NCBI GenBank assembly: GCA_965247175.1
Contig: OZ252006.1
Coordinates: 4,588,001-4,652,000 of the forward strand
Direction of reading: 5' to 3'
Source: JANQMX01 sp965247175
GTDB taxonomy: Bacteria; Pseudomonadota; Alphaproteobacteria; Kiloniellales; DSM-21159
Length of the DNA: 64,000 bases
In this document: positions 18,014 through 26,962 of the stretch, piece after piece
Layout: the number at the start of each line of letters is the position of its first letter
How positions within the stretch are numbered: the first letter of the stretch is position 1
Notes under the pieces: generated by a model
Databases searched by the model: none
Told to the model about the DNA's origin: nothing
Seen by the model: only the letters and a program-made list of their open reading frames with translations
Translations under genes and position numbers: made by a program

Positions 18014-18129
18014 TCAGTCGCGACTAGGCGAGATTCGCTCCATGGGAGGTCCAAGCTCCCCGAGTGTTGAGGTGCTGACCACCACCTCTCGCGCCGCATC
18101 CGTCGCCCTGGAGTAGAGGGAGCGTTGCC

Positions 18130-19161
18130 ATGGCCCTTTCCGCTGCCGGCGCTGTCCCCGCTCGCTCCCGCGCGCTCGAAGGGATCCTCTGCATCGAGGC
18201 CGGCATGCTGCTCTTCGTGGTGCAGGACGGCATGATGAAGGCGATGCTTGGGGAGTTCCCGGTTTGGCAATTGATCTTCGCGCGGGCGGTGGTGGCGCTT
18301 GTGCTTTTGACGCCGCTTATCCTCTGGCTCGGCCGGCCGCATCGTTTGATAACGCCGCTCTGGCCTTGGCACCTGGCACGCGCGGGACTCTTCACCGGCG
18401 GCTTCTCCATGTTCTATGCCGCTTTTCCCTTCATGGGGCTGGCGGAGGTGACGACGATATTCTTCGCGGCTCCGCTGATCACCGCAACGTTGGCGGCGGT
18501 CTGGCTTGGCGAGCACATCGGACCCCACCGACTGGGCGCGCTCTTGGTTGGTTTCGCCGGCGTGATCATTGCTATGAACCCTGGCGGCGAGACTTTCAGC
18601 TGGGTTGCCCTGCTGCCGCTCGCTTGCGCGGCGACCTATGCTGCCTCCCAGGTCATCGTGCGGCGCATCGGCGAAGAGGAGACCACGCTGACTATCGGGC
18701 TCCACACCATCGGTCTCTCTGGGCTTCTCATTCTGCCCATCGGCTGGTCGGCAGCCACGCTCTTCGGGCTCGGCGAGGCCCATCCGCACCTGAGCTGGGA
18801 TTGGTCGCTCGGGTCTTGGCACGATGTTGGTCGTCTGGCTCTGCTCGGTGGCGCCGGCATGATCGGGTACATGCTGCTCTCGCGAGCCTATCAGGTTGCA
18901 AATCCCAGCCTGGTTGCCCCCTTCGACTACACCTACCTGCCTATGGTCGCGGTAATGGCCTACTTCGTCTGGGACGAGACGCCTGGGGTAACAACCTTCA
19001 TCGGAATGGTCATGATCGTGTTGAGTGGGCTCTATCTCGGTCACCGCGAGCTCAAAGCAGCCCGCCGGCGTGAGGAGCCGGCACCGACTGCCGAGGCCAC
19101 CTTCACGCCGGGCAATCCGGTGGCGCCGCTCTCCATTCCCAAGGATGTGGGAGACTCCTGA
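18130..19161 (+). CDS. DMT-superfamily (EamA) transporter
   Basis: This 343-residue inner-membrane protein has ten predicted TM helices arranged as two EamA repeats. The first runs from about 18 to 148 and contains AMLGEFPVWQLIFARAV and VTTIFFAAPLITATLAAVWLGE. The second runs from about 160 to 295 and contains NPSLVAPFDYTYLPMVAVMAY and the glycine-rich IGMVMIVLSGLYLG. The family exports or imports small metabolites such as amino acids, purines or S-adenosylmethionine. A GGGAG site lies 9 bases upstream. The C-terminal 45 residues are a hydrophilic tail. Confidence 0.9.
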   Translation: MALSAAGAVPARSRALEGILCIEAGMLLFVVQDGMMKAMLGEFPVWQLIFARAVVALVLLTPLILWLGRPHRLITPLWPWHLARAGLFTGGFSMFYAAFPFMGLAEVTTIFFAAPLITATLAAVWLGEHIGPHRLGALLVGFAGVIIAMNPGGETFSWVALLPLACAATYAASQVIVRRIGEEETTLTIGLHTIGLSGLLILPIGWSAATLFGLGEAHPHLSWDWSLGSWHDVGRLALLGGAGMIGYMLLSRAYQVANPSLVAPFDYTYLPMVAVMAYFVWDETPGVTTFIGMVMIVLSGLYLGHRELKAARRREEPAPTAEATFTPGNPVAPLSIPKDVGDS

Positions 19162-19246
19162 GGCGCGACAGAATTCCGCGTTGATTTCTCCCTTTGCTTC
19201 GTAAGGATTTCCAGCAGGTTCCGCAGGCAAGAGAGGAAACGTTGGG

Positions 19247-19672
19247 ATGGAGAACTTTACACCGCTGTCCGCCTTGATCGGCGGCTGCCTGATTGGGGCT
19301 GCGGTCGGAGTGCTTCTCTGGTTGAACGGCCGCATCGCTGGGATCAGTGGTGTCCTCGGCGGCTTGCTGCAAGCAGAGTCTGGTGAGCGTGCCTGGCGCG
19401 TCGCCTTCTTGGCTGGGCTGGTTCTCGGCCCGCTTCTTTATGTCGCCATTGCGGGCGAGGCGAAGCCTCTTACTGTCACGAACTCTCAGCCCTTGCTGAT
19501 CGTAGGCGGTCTGCTGGTCGGCTTCGGCACGCGGCTTGGCAACGGCTGCACCAGTGGCCACGGAGTCTGCGGACTGGCTCGTCTCTCCGGCCGCTCGCTC
19601 GCCGCCGCAGTCTCGTTCTTCGTCACGGCGGCGCTGACGGTCTTCGTCGTTCGTCACGTCTTGGGAGGGTGA
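19247..19672 (+). CDS. pmpA: YeeE/YedE-family sulfur transport protein, PmpA-like
   Basis: The 141-residue membrane protein has four hydrophobic segments and the family motif GTRLGNGCTSGHGVCGLARLS with the conserved cysteine pair. Family members transport sulfur compounds, such as thiosulfate by E. coli YeeE, and the split PmpA/PmpB form is common in alpha- and gammaproteobacteria. The ATG follows GAGAGGAAACG. It is separated by 4 bp from its partner downstream, so the two subunits are coupled. Confidence 0.88.
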   Translation: MENFTPLSALIGGCLIGAAVGVLLWLNGRIAGISGVLGGLLQAESGERAWRVAFLAGLVLGPLLYVAIAGEAKPLTVTNSQPLLIVGGLLVGFGTRLGNGCTSGHGVCGLARLSGRSLAAAVSFFVTAALTVFVVRHVLGG

Positions 19673-19676
19673 GCCT

Positions 19677-20090
19677 ATGCCTCAGGTTATTGTCGCCCTC
19701 TTCGCCGGCACGCTCTTCGGGATCGGGCTCACCGTTTCGCAGATGATCAACCCGGAGAAGGTCCTGTCTTTCCTCGACTTCTTCGGCGCTTGGGACCCGA
19801 GCCTCGCTCTGGTCATGCTCGGGGCGGTGGGCGTTTCAGCGGTCGTTTTTCGCCTTGCGCTCAAGCAGCCGCGGCCTGTCCTTGCCGCTGCGTTCCAGGT
19901 GCCGAGCCGCAGCGACATTGATGGCCGCCTGATCGCCGGTGGCGTGATCTTCGGTCTCGGCTGGGGCCTCGTCGGATGGTGTCCCGGGCCGGCCATCGCC
20001 GCGTTGGCGCTAGCTCAGGTCGAGAGCTTCGTCTTCGTGGCAGCCATGATCGCTGGCATGTTGCTCAATCGGCTGCTGGCAACATCGTAG
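19677..20090 (+). CDS. pmpB: YeeE/YedE-family sulfur transport protein, PmpB-like (DUF6691)
   Basis: This is the 137-residue second half of the split YeeE/YedE pair. It contains FAGTLFGIGLTVSQMINPEKV, FLDFFGAWDPSLALVM and GLGWGLVGWCPGPAIAAL, whose single conserved cysteine matches the second pore motif of the fused proteins. Four TM segments are visible. GGGAGG lies 7 bases upstream. With PmpA it should form one inner-membrane sulfur-compound channel; no sulfurtransferase or rhodanese gene is adjacent. Confidence 0.88.
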   Translation: MPQVIVALFAGTLFGIGLTVSQMINPEKVLSFLDFFGAWDPSLALVMLGAVGVSAVVFRLALKQPRPVLAAAFQVPSRSDIDGRLIAGGVIFGLGWGLVGWCPGPAIAALALAQVESFVFVAAMIAGMLLNRLLATS

Positions 20091-20100
20091 CTAAGCCCGT

Positions 20101-20982
20101 TTACAGCCTCGCTGTCGCGCCGCTGACCCGCACGCTGCTGCCCGGCTCAGGCGGAATGTCGACCTCGATGCGCGAGGCGCGGCCCATGTCCTCGCCTTGA
20201 ATGATCTCGATGCGACTGCCGTCCGATGACAGGCCGTGCCAGCCGATGTCCCGCAGCATGCCGGCGAAGGCCGCGGCGGCCGCGCCGGTCGCCGGATCTT
20301 CGTAGATGCCGCCGACGGGGAAGGGATTGCGTGCGTGGAAGCGCAGCGGCGTCTCCGGCCAGACGAGATCGATGGTTGTCACGTCGTGGGCCAGCATCAG
20401 GTCCCGCGTCGCCTCGTAGTCGTAATCCATGGCCGCCAGGGTCTCGCGTCGGCTCAGCGGCAGCACGGCATGCTTGGCCCCGGCGAAGGCCAGGCGCGTC
20501 GGGAGTGCCTCGTGCAGGTCGCTGGACGCCAGCTTGAAATGCCTGAGCAGGCCTGTTTCGAGGCCTTCGGGCAGTGGCTGCGACCAGGTCTCCGGCGACT
20601 GCAGGGCAGCGCCCCAGGCACCCTCTTCGTTCTGGACGGCTTCGACGGTGATCTCGGCGTCGTTCAGGCTGAGCGGATAGATGCCGGCCCCAAAGCGCGC
20701 GCCCAAGGCTGCGCCCAACGCGATGGTAGCATGGCCGCAGAAGGGCACCTCCTGCTGCGGCGCGAAATAGCGTACGCGCCATCCTTGTGTGCCGGTCTCG
20801 GCGCCGTTTCGCTTGGCGAAGGCGGTCTCGGAGAAACCGATATCGGCGGCAAGCCCTTGCATCAGGGCGTCCTCGGGGAAGTGGTCAAGCAGCACCACGC
20901 CGGCCGGGTTGCCGCCGCCGCCGGCCAGGGTGAAGGCGGCGAGCTTCTGAACGTCAGGCGAGAGTAGGGCGGGTGATTGCAT
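20101..20982 (-). CDS. PhzF-family isomerase/epimerase
   Basis: The 293-residue protein belongs to the PhzF/diaminopimelate-epimerase-fold family. The general acid/base glutamate of PhzF is present in SETAF (E52), and the second-site motif PFCGHATIALGA and the C-terminal DPATGAAAAAFAG are typical. The family catalyses proton shifts in phenazine and other pathways, but most members have no assigned substrate, and no phenazine genes are nearby. ATG 20982 is chosen because GAGGAG lies 8 bases upstream; an in-frame codon at 21000 has none. It is convergent with PmpB. Confidence 0.88.
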   Translation of the reverse strand: MQSPALLSPDVQKLAAFTLAGGGGNPAGVVLLDHFPEDALMQGLAADIGFSETAFAKRNGAETGTQGWRVRYFAPQQEVPFCGHATIALGAALGARFGAGIYPLSLNDAEITVEAVQNEEGAWGAALQSPETWSQPLPEGLETGLLRHFKLASSDLHEALPTRLAFAGAKHAVLPLSRRETLAAMDYDYEATRDLMLAHDVTTIDLVWPETPLRFHARNPFPVGGIYEDPATGAAAAAFAGMLRDIGWHGLSSDGSRIEIIQGEDMGRASRIEVDIPPEPGSSVRVSGATARL

Positions 20983-21204
20983 CGGGCGATCTCCTCGCAA
21001 AGGCTTCGCTGACTCAGCTGCGCCCGATCGAGCGAGATGTAAAACGACTTTTTCTAGCGCAAAGCTCAGAAATTCTAATGCGCGGGTTACCGCGGACGGA
21101 TCCGCTGATCTGCTTCCATCGAATGGGCGGGAGACGCTATCGACGTCGGCAGGCCCTGGATTTGCTCAGACCTCGGCGCGCTATTTCTGTCAATTGAGAC
21201 GAAC

Positions 21205-22191
21205 TCAATCAGCCATCTTTAGGCTGAGAAGCTCCCAACAGAAATCGTCGACGTGCCGAAAGGAAATCCTGCCGTATCCGATATCGGGCAGCTTGGGTGA
21301 GTCGGGGAAGCGATTGACATGCTTGCCGAAATCCCTGGCCCAGCTGTTTCGGAAGAGGAACCAACCTCCGTCGGGCGCCGCCTCGTCGGGCTGGAAGCCG
21401 ACGATGCAAACGGCGTGCGAAGAGACGATCAGCTTGTCCAACTGGTCGTCTTCGCGATCGGTTGGTCCATAGACGGTTCCCGTGGAGAGCGCCGTCTGTT
21501 CGGTCCAGTTGTCGATTCCGAAGTGCCCGGTGAACTCAAAGATTGGAATGCCGATGGCCACGGCGCGCCCGTTCAGCAGCTCCTCATAGATGACCTTCGC
21601 CTTGTGGACGGGCTCCGCAGAGTCCTGGTTGCGGTCCCAGTACGTGACGGCTTCGCACTTCCTCCGGAGAGCATCCGCGAAGGCGTCTGCGGATGGGGGG
21701 TGTGGCGAGAAGAGCTCCGGCTGTTGGTAGGGAGCGACGGCCTCTGAGCAAATTCCCAGATCGCGTAGGACGTCTCGGGCTTGCGAGAGCTTCGTTGCTC
21801 CGTCTTCGTACTGCGGTGGCAAAGGATCCGGAATGTAGGCCGGGTCATTCCGCATGCACCAATAGAGGAACTCGGGAGACAGACGTTCCACGGCGCCCTC
21901 GTCCTTCGCCAGTGCGATCTCGACGCAGGACGCCACGGCAAAGGCGACGCAGGTGTTGCGCGGCCTTTGGTCGAGTGCTTGCAAACCGTCATCGAAGCCG
22001 TTGGTCAGATCGATGTCTTCGTAAGGCGTATGACGTGGCTCCGTCACTGGCTGCCTGCGAAGATGACAGGCATTCGCGTAGTTGTGGCTTTCGAAGAGCT
22101 GCACGACCTCCAGGGACGGCATGGCAGCGCCGGTGCTGAAGGCGGCGTCTCGGCCGAAGAGAGTCGTTCGAAAGTGACCGTTGCAATTCAT
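21205..22191 (-). CDS. C1 (papain-like) cysteine protease homologue
   Basis: The 328-residue protein carries the catalytic set of the papain fold. Q75 lies six residues before C81 in QRPRNTCVAFA, followed by H259 in VSSHAVCIVGF and N282 in FLFRNSWARDFG. No signal peptide is obvious, and about 60 residues precede the catalytic domain with no visible pro-peptide motif, so it is probably cytoplasmic. The neighbours on the same strand are a PAP2/haloperoxidase-like protein (60 bp upstream) and a large SARP-TPR regulator, suggesting a functional set. An alternative is a bleomycin-hydrolase-like aminopeptidase, but the length is too short. Confidence 0.85.
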   Translation of the reverse strand: MNCNGHFRTTLFGRDAAFSTGAAMPSLEVVQLFESHNYANACHLRRQPVTEPRHTPYEDIDLTNGFDDGLQALDQRPRNTCVAFAVASCVEIALAKDEGAVERLSPEFLYWCMRNDPAYIPDPLPPQYEDGATKLSQARDVLRDLGICSEAVAPYQQPELFSPHPPSADAFADALRRKCEAVTYWDRNQDSAEPVHKAKVIYEELLNGRAVAIGIPIFEFTGHFGIDNWTEQTALSTGTVYGPTDREDDQLDKLIVSSHAVCIVGFQPDEAAPDGGWFLFRNSWARDFGKHVNRFPDSPKLPDIGYGRISFRHVDDFCWELLSLKMAD

Positions 22192-22251
22192 GTTCGCGGT
22201 TCTTTCTGCAGCAAGGGTTGCGCGGCTCGAGCTCGATAGAGGGAAAGCCGG

Positions 22252-23217
22252 TCAGATGGAGCCATTCGCCCGCTTAAGGAAGGCGATCAGCTTCTCCGCC
22301 ACGCGGGTTGGAAAATCCGGGACATTGACGAACTCAACGTCGTTTGGGCCCAACGGCACCTCGGAGACGACGTCGTTCCATTCCGTCCTGGCGGCCTCGA
22401 TGATCTCTTGCAGGCTTTCGCAGTTGAGGAGGAAGCCGTTGAAGACCTGCTCGGCCAGATCGAAACTCTCTTCCTTGTCGCTGGGGAAGTGAAGGCCCGC
22501 AATCTCGCGATTGACCGCGATGCGCTCGGCCATGGCACTCAGGTAGGCATGCATCGGGTGGTCGGCGCCGTTCGGCAAAGCGGCCGTAACCAGGTGCATC
22601 ACCAAATAGGATTGCAGGCCGTGGCCGCTGGGGTAGGCCGGATGGGCCGGCGTCGGCAGCAATGGCATGATGCCTGGAAAGACCTGGACGGGGCGTGCCC
22701 GCTTCCACTTGTTCTTGAAATGCATGCCGACCATTGTGCCCACGGCCATGGCGACGGAGATCAAGGTTGCGGTATGCGGCTTATTCTGCGGGCCGATCAG
22801 CAGCATGTTCGACCAGTACATTTCCGACGACTTGACCTGGGCTTGGATCTCGCCGGCACGGCGCTCTCGGTCGTAGTTGCGTTTCTTGGCGAGGTCGATC
22901 AGCTCCGCAAGCTCGTCTCTTTGCCCGACGCGGACTCTTGGGTCCGTCGTGTTGACACTGCGCCAATCCATCGCGGCGAACTCCGCCAAAACCAGTTGCG
23001 CGCGCAGATGCGGCGCCCAGGCCGTGTCCGGGAATTCGAAACCGTTGATCGCCGAAAAGCTCTTGCCCGCGGGCGTCAGGATGTCCCTGAAGGGAATCGT
23101 AAGCGGACCGGCTCCCAGTCCGAGAAAAACGCTGCTCGTCACCGGGCCGGACCGTACACCGCCATCGACACCACCATCGACACCGCCGTCTACTCCGCCG
23201 TCCTTAAATCCAAACAT
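22252..23217 (-). CDS. Vanadium-dependent haloperoxidase / PAP2-superfamily protein with N-terminal GGVD repeats
   Basis: The 321-residue product has the three phosphate/vanadate-binding motifs of the superfamily in order: K-x-K-R-A-R-P (NKWKRARPVQ), YPSGHG and NREIAGLHFPSD. The domain lacks evident TM helices, which favours a soluble vanadium-haloperoxidase-like enzyme over a membrane lipid phosphatase. The extreme N-terminus is a run of DGGV units (residues 6-21) encoded by near-identical 12-base repeats. Start 23217 has GGAGG 8 bases upstream; the ORF can extend 22 codons without one. It probably acts with the papain-like protease encoded 60 bp downstream. Confidence 0.83.
   Translation of the reverse strand: MFGFKDGGVDGGVDGGVDGGVRSGPVTSSVFLGLGAGPLTIPFRDILTPAGKSFSAINGFEFPDTAWAPHLRAQLVLAEFAAMDWRSVNTTDPRVRVGQRDELAELIDLAKKRNYDRERRAGEIQAQVKSSEMYWSNMLLIGPQNKPHTATLISVAMAVGTMVGMHFKNKWKRARPVQVFPGIMPLLPTPAHPAYPSGHGLQSYLVMHLVTAALPNGADHPMHAYLSAMAERIAVNREIAGLHFPSDKEESFDLAEQVFNGFLLNCESLQEIIEAARTEWNDVVSEVPLGPNDVEFVNVPDFPTRVAEKLIAFLKRANGSI
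23181..23203. repeat. In-gene GGTGTCGAT-type tandem repeats
   Basis: Near-identical short units encoding Gly-Gly-Val-Asp lie at the 5' end of the haloperoxidase-like gene. Such slippage-prone arrays can change length between strains without shifting frame because the period is 12 bases. Boundaries are approximate. Confidence 0.5.
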
Positions 23218-23520
23218 AAGACGTCCTCCAGCTAGGTTTAGGTTTTGGCACCTGAGTCTGGACTCTGGGCCCAGCATGAGCATGCACCCGTTGATTGGCA
23301 GCCCGTCACTGTCCCAAGCTGCCGTGATAGTCGCGTCAATCGACCGTCAGTACCTTGAATTGAAAGGCTTTGTTGCATGGCGTGGCCATATGCGACCTCA
23401 GGTATAGTAAGAGGGGCCGTGTCAGTGTTGAACTCAGCTACCCGCCCGGTAACCAGTCCGCGCGTGTTTCAGCCTAAATCTGCTGACCTGTGAAACGAGG
23501 TCCATCGAGCTGAGTAGGTG

Positions 23521-25563
23521 CTACTCCGGCAGACCAGCCATAAGCAGATGTTGGATGTAACGACGCTCCACGGACTCATCTTGGAATGATAGTTTTTTCT
23601 GGACCTTGCTGACCCTGAACTCCGGGTCCACGTCGATCACTCTGCGCGCGAGGTCCTCGGCGTCATCGACTTTGCCGAGCGCCGCCAAGGAAGCGGCCGT
23701 CATCCGTAGATTCGAGGTGTAGTGCGGATTTCTTTGGAAGGAGCTCATGCCCCAGTGCGCCGCGCTCGAGAAATCGCCGGCAGAATAGTGCGCAATGCTC
23801 AGAAAATGCTCGTAGCGGAACATGATCGGATCGTTCGGCGAGAGCGAAATGGCATCCTCCGCACGCTTGATGGCTTTCTCAGGCTCCCCCGTGAATGACA
23901 GGTTCGGGCTGCTCCACATCAGCGTTTCGGCATCGTTCGGAGAACTCGCCAGCGCCCGATCGAAGAGCGCTTTCGCCTGCTCATACTCGCGGCGGAGGAT
24001 CGTGAAGTTGTGGCCCAGCATGGCCAGTGCGCGGCCGCTTTCTTCGTTGAGGTTGATGGCTTTGCCGAGCGCTTGCTCCAGCAGAACCTGATCGTTGCCC
24101 CGGTCCGCCGACCAACCTTGGCCCAATCGGATGCTGTACAAATCGGCCATTGTGAGGAACGTCGGAAAGAAGTTCGGGTCTCGTTGGGAGGCTAGATTGA
24201 GCAGGCCTTCCGCCTCTCCGATCGACGTGCGATCCAGGCGGAACACCAAGTCGCGCGCCACCAAAGCGAGGTGATAGGCGGAGAGGTCCTTCGGATGGCT
24301 GCCTCTGGCGCGCCGCAGCTCGGCCGAGCGAAGCGAAGGAACCAGCTTCTGGGCGATACTTTGGGCGACGTCGAACTGAACGTCGAAAAGGTCCTTCTCC
24401 GTAACGTCGTAGATCCGGGCCCACTCGACGACACCCGAGCGGGCGTCCGAAAGCTGAACCGAGAGATGGAAGTCCTTATCCGCCTTGCGCACCATGCCGG
24501 ACAGGAAGTAGTCGGCGCCAAGAGTCGCTGCGATCCCTTCGGATTGCCGATCGTCCGGGCGAAGGTCTCTTGTCGAGTTGCTCGAGATGACCCTCGGTTC
24601 GTGCAGTGTCGCAAGCAGACAGACCGTGTCTTCGACGATGCCCTTGGTGAAGAAGTCCGGCACGTTGTCCGGGCCGACTGACTGTAGCGGCAGGATGGCG
24701 ACCGTCGGCACCGAGCTCCTCCTGCCAGCGGTGCGTTCTGCGGCGGCTGCGATGGGCGCATCGCCCGACACTTCGCTGTCCAGTTGGTCGAAGTGCCCCA
24801 TCTTGATCTTGATTGCGAGGTCCTGCGTCCGGGCGGAGGGCTCCATCCCGAGTTTCTCGTCAAGCGTCTCGAAGAGCTTCGTATAGGTCTGCAGCGCCGT
24901 CCCGACATCGCCTTCCATGGCCGCCAGCTGCATGACGATCCGGTAGGCTTCCTCGTTCAGTGGGTCGAGGAGCGTCGCCGTTTCGGCCACGGCGCGCTTC
25001 ACCTTCAGCGGCAGGTCATCCGACTGGTACTGGTCGCGCAGTCCGCGCGACAGACGATCATGGAATCGAACGCGGTACTCCCGGAGCCACGAGGTGAAGT
25101 CCTCGCTCAAGTCATCGAATCCGGTGAGAATCTCCTCCGAGAGGTTGGGGCGGGACAGCAGCAGATCCGGGACCCGGCCGGCCTCGAGATCGCTGGCCAG
25201 ATCGATCAAATCGATCCGGATCGAGCCGTGGTTCAGGATCAGAACGTCATGGTCGAAGGTCAGAAGATTGATGTTGAATGGGCCCAAAGCCTGGCGCATG
25301 TCGGAAAGCGCCTGACGCAAGGATGCCCGCGCTTGCCGCTCCGGCGAATCGCCCCAAAGCAGCCCGGCGATGTGCTCTCGCGTGACACCGGCTTCCTGAC
25401 TAAGAGCCAGATAGGAAAGCAGGGCAAGACACTTGCGCTTGCCTTGCAGGACCCGTTGCCCGGAAACGGATAGCGTCGCAGCACCGACTACCGAGAGGAC
25501 GGCGTCCTCGGCAGAGATAGTGTTTTCGGGTGATTGGTCTTGGGACTCGTGGCCAATCTGCAC
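23521..25563 (-). CDS. SARP-type regulator: winged-helix/BTAD N-terminus, TolB-like domain, C-terminal TPRs
   Basis: This 680-residue multidomain regulator starts with an OmpR-like winged helix (about 24-115; GKRKCLALLSYLALSQ, SLRQALSDMRQAL). A bacterial transcriptional activator domain follows (about 120-260; LDPLNEEAYRIVMQLAAMEGD, TYTKLFETLDEKLG). A TolB/adenylate-cyclase-associated domain comes next (from about 285; VPTVAILPLQ, GADYFLSGMV), then tetratricopeptide repeats to the C-terminus. Proteins of this layout are found in proteobacteria as cytoplasmic sensors or activators with unknown signals. The start is GTG 25563, with a weak GGA site. Lying upstream of the protease and haloperoxidase-like genes on the same strand, it is the obvious candidate regulator of them. 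Confidence 0.85.
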   Translation of the reverse strand: MQIGHESQDQSPENTISAEDAVLSVVGAATLSVSGQRVLQGKRKCLALLSYLALSQEAGVTREHIAGLLWGDSPERQARASLRQALSDMRQALGPFNINLLTFDHDVLILNHGSIRIDLIDLASDLEAGRVPDLLLSRPNLSEEILTGFDDLSEDFTSWLREYRVRFHDRLSRGLRDQYQSDDLPLKVKRAVAETATLLDPLNEEAYRIVMQLAAMEGDVGTALQTYTKLFETLDEKLGMEPSARTQDLAIKIKMGHFDQLDSEVSGDAPIAAAAERTAGRRSSVPTVAILPLQSVGPDNVPDFFTKGIVEDTVCLLATLHEPRVISSNSTRDLRPDDRQSEGIAATLGADYFLSGMVRKADKDFHLSVQLSDARSGVVEWARIYDVTEKDLFDVQFDVAQSIAQKLVPSLRSAELRRARGSHPKDLSAYHLALVARDLVFRLDRTSIGEAEGLLNLASQRDPNFFPTFLTMADLYSIRLGQGWSADRGNDQVLLEQALGKAINLNEESGRALAMLGHNFTILRREYEQAKALFDRALASSPNDAETLMWSSPNLSFTGEPEKAIKRAEDAISLSPNDPIMFRYEHFLSIAHYSAGDFSSAAHWGMSSFQRNPHYTSNLRMTAASLAALGKVDDAEDLARRVIDVDPEFRVSKVQKKLSFQDESVERRYIQHLLMAGLPE

Positions 25564-25848
25564 TGTTGATCCATCTGCCCATCAAGCATTTTCGCGCACA
25601 TATTATGCTGCTTTGCCTTCTTAGCGCAACTCGTGGCCACGTGATCAAGGCCACACTTCCGTAGCCCGCGGCCTGCCGTTTCGAGGGGGAAAAAGTGTGC
25701 CGATGGCTGCCTTTGGCGCAGGAGTGCCCGCTCCGCTCCGGCTCTCACGGGCGTGGCGACGAGCTCTCGGCATAGCGGGCCTGCGCGGCTGTATCTCGAC
25801 CCCGGTGGTCAATGCCGTAAGCTCCTTCTGTTACCGGCGGGAGGGACC

Positions 25849-26718
25849 ATGTTCGAAGGCTTCGAGACGCGGCGAATCGCCTTGGGCGAGGTCACGCTCC
25901 ACACGCGGCTGGGCGGGGAGGGGCCGGCGCTGCTGCTGCTGCACGGCTATCCCCAGACCCACGCCGCCTGGCACCGGGTCGCGCCGATGCTGGCCCAGCA
26001 CTTCGCGCTCGTCATCCCAGATCTGCCCGGCTATGGCGAGAGCCTCGGCCCTGCGCCCGACCCCGCACACCGCAACCACAGCAAGCGCGCTACGGCCGAG
26101 ACTATGGTGGCGTTGATGGCGCAACTCGGCCATCACAGCTTCTTGCTGGCCGGCCACGACCGCGGCGCCCGTGTTGCCTATCGCCTTACCCTCGACCATC
26201 CGGAGCGTGTGCGGCGCTTGGCCAGCCTGGACACCATCCCGACCCTCGACGTTTGGGAGGGGATGGATTGGCAGGCCGCGATCGGTGCCTTCCACTGGCC
26301 ATTCCTGGCGCAGTCGGACAGCCTGCCGGAGCGGCTGATCGGCGCAGCTCCCGACGTCTACCTGGATTTCCTCCTTGAGCATTGGGCCGGCAGCCCGGAT
26401 GCCCTCGACCCGGCGGCAGTGGCTCAGTATCGGACGCACTTCCGCAAGCCTTCGGTGCAGACGGCAATGGCCGAAGACTATCGCGCCGGCGCCACCATCG
26501 ATGTCGAGCACGACCGGGAGGACCGGGCGGCCGGCAAGCGCATCGCCTGCCCGGTCTTCGTGCCTTGGGGGCAGCGCTATACAGGGGACTCGCTGCTGCC
26601 TGTTTGGCAGCGTTGGGCCGATCAGGTCGCGGAGCTCAAGATCGACTGCGGTCACTTTATCGCCGAGGAGGCGCCGGAGATCTGCGCTGAAGCGCTCATC
26701 GGTTTCTTCGGGCGTTAG
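25849..26718 (+). CDS. Alpha/beta hydrolase, fluoroacetate/haloacetate dehalogenase-like
   Basis: The 289-residue hydrolase closely follows the fluoroacetate dehalogenase pattern. Nucleophile D104 sits in GHDRGAR with the carboxylate-binding arginines R105 and R108; acid D128 is in SLDTIPT; the halide pocket pair H149-W150 is in AFHWPF with W179 in LEHWAG; and base H269 is in DCGHF. The oxyanion region LLHGYPQTHAAWH is also typical. These residues support dehalogenation or the related epoxide hydrolysis; sequence alone does not separate the two. A GGGAGGG site lies 4-9 bases upstream. It is divergent from the SARP-TPR regulator across a 285-bp gap with no other gene seen. Confidence 0.87.
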   Translation: MFEGFETRRIALGEVTLHTRLGGEGPALLLLHGYPQTHAAWHRVAPMLAQHFALVIPDLPGYGESLGPAPDPAHRNHSKRATAETMVALMAQLGHHSFLLAGHDRGARVAYRLTLDHPERVRRLASLDTIPTLDVWEGMDWQAAIGAFHWPFLAQSDSLPERLIGAAPDVYLDFLLEHWAGSPDALDPAAVAQYRTHFRKPSVQTAMAEDYRAGATIDVEHDREDRAAGKRIACPVFVPWGQRYTGDSLLPVWQRWADQVAELKIDCGHFIAEEAPEICAEALIGFFGR

Positions 26719-26962
26719 AGGGCCCTCGCATTCCCTAACGACCCAGCCGTTCACGCGCCAGCGAGCAGAGTTCATTGGCCCGCCGTCTTGCGCCTGCGCC
26801 TGCGATGCTAATCTGGGGAATGCAGGTTGCGGCACCTCCTCCGAATGGGTGGCGCGCGCAGATTGTCAGTGATGTCCGGTCGGTCTTTTCTTAAGGCCGG
26901 TTCGTGCGAGACTACATACAGGACTCGTCAAAGCGGACTAGAGTGACGGCAGACGGACAGGG

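Noticed and set aside
23160..23217. CRISPR-like short repeats
   Set aside because: The units are contiguous in-frame codon repeats in a coding region with no spacers; no CRISPR array or cas gene was seen in the window.
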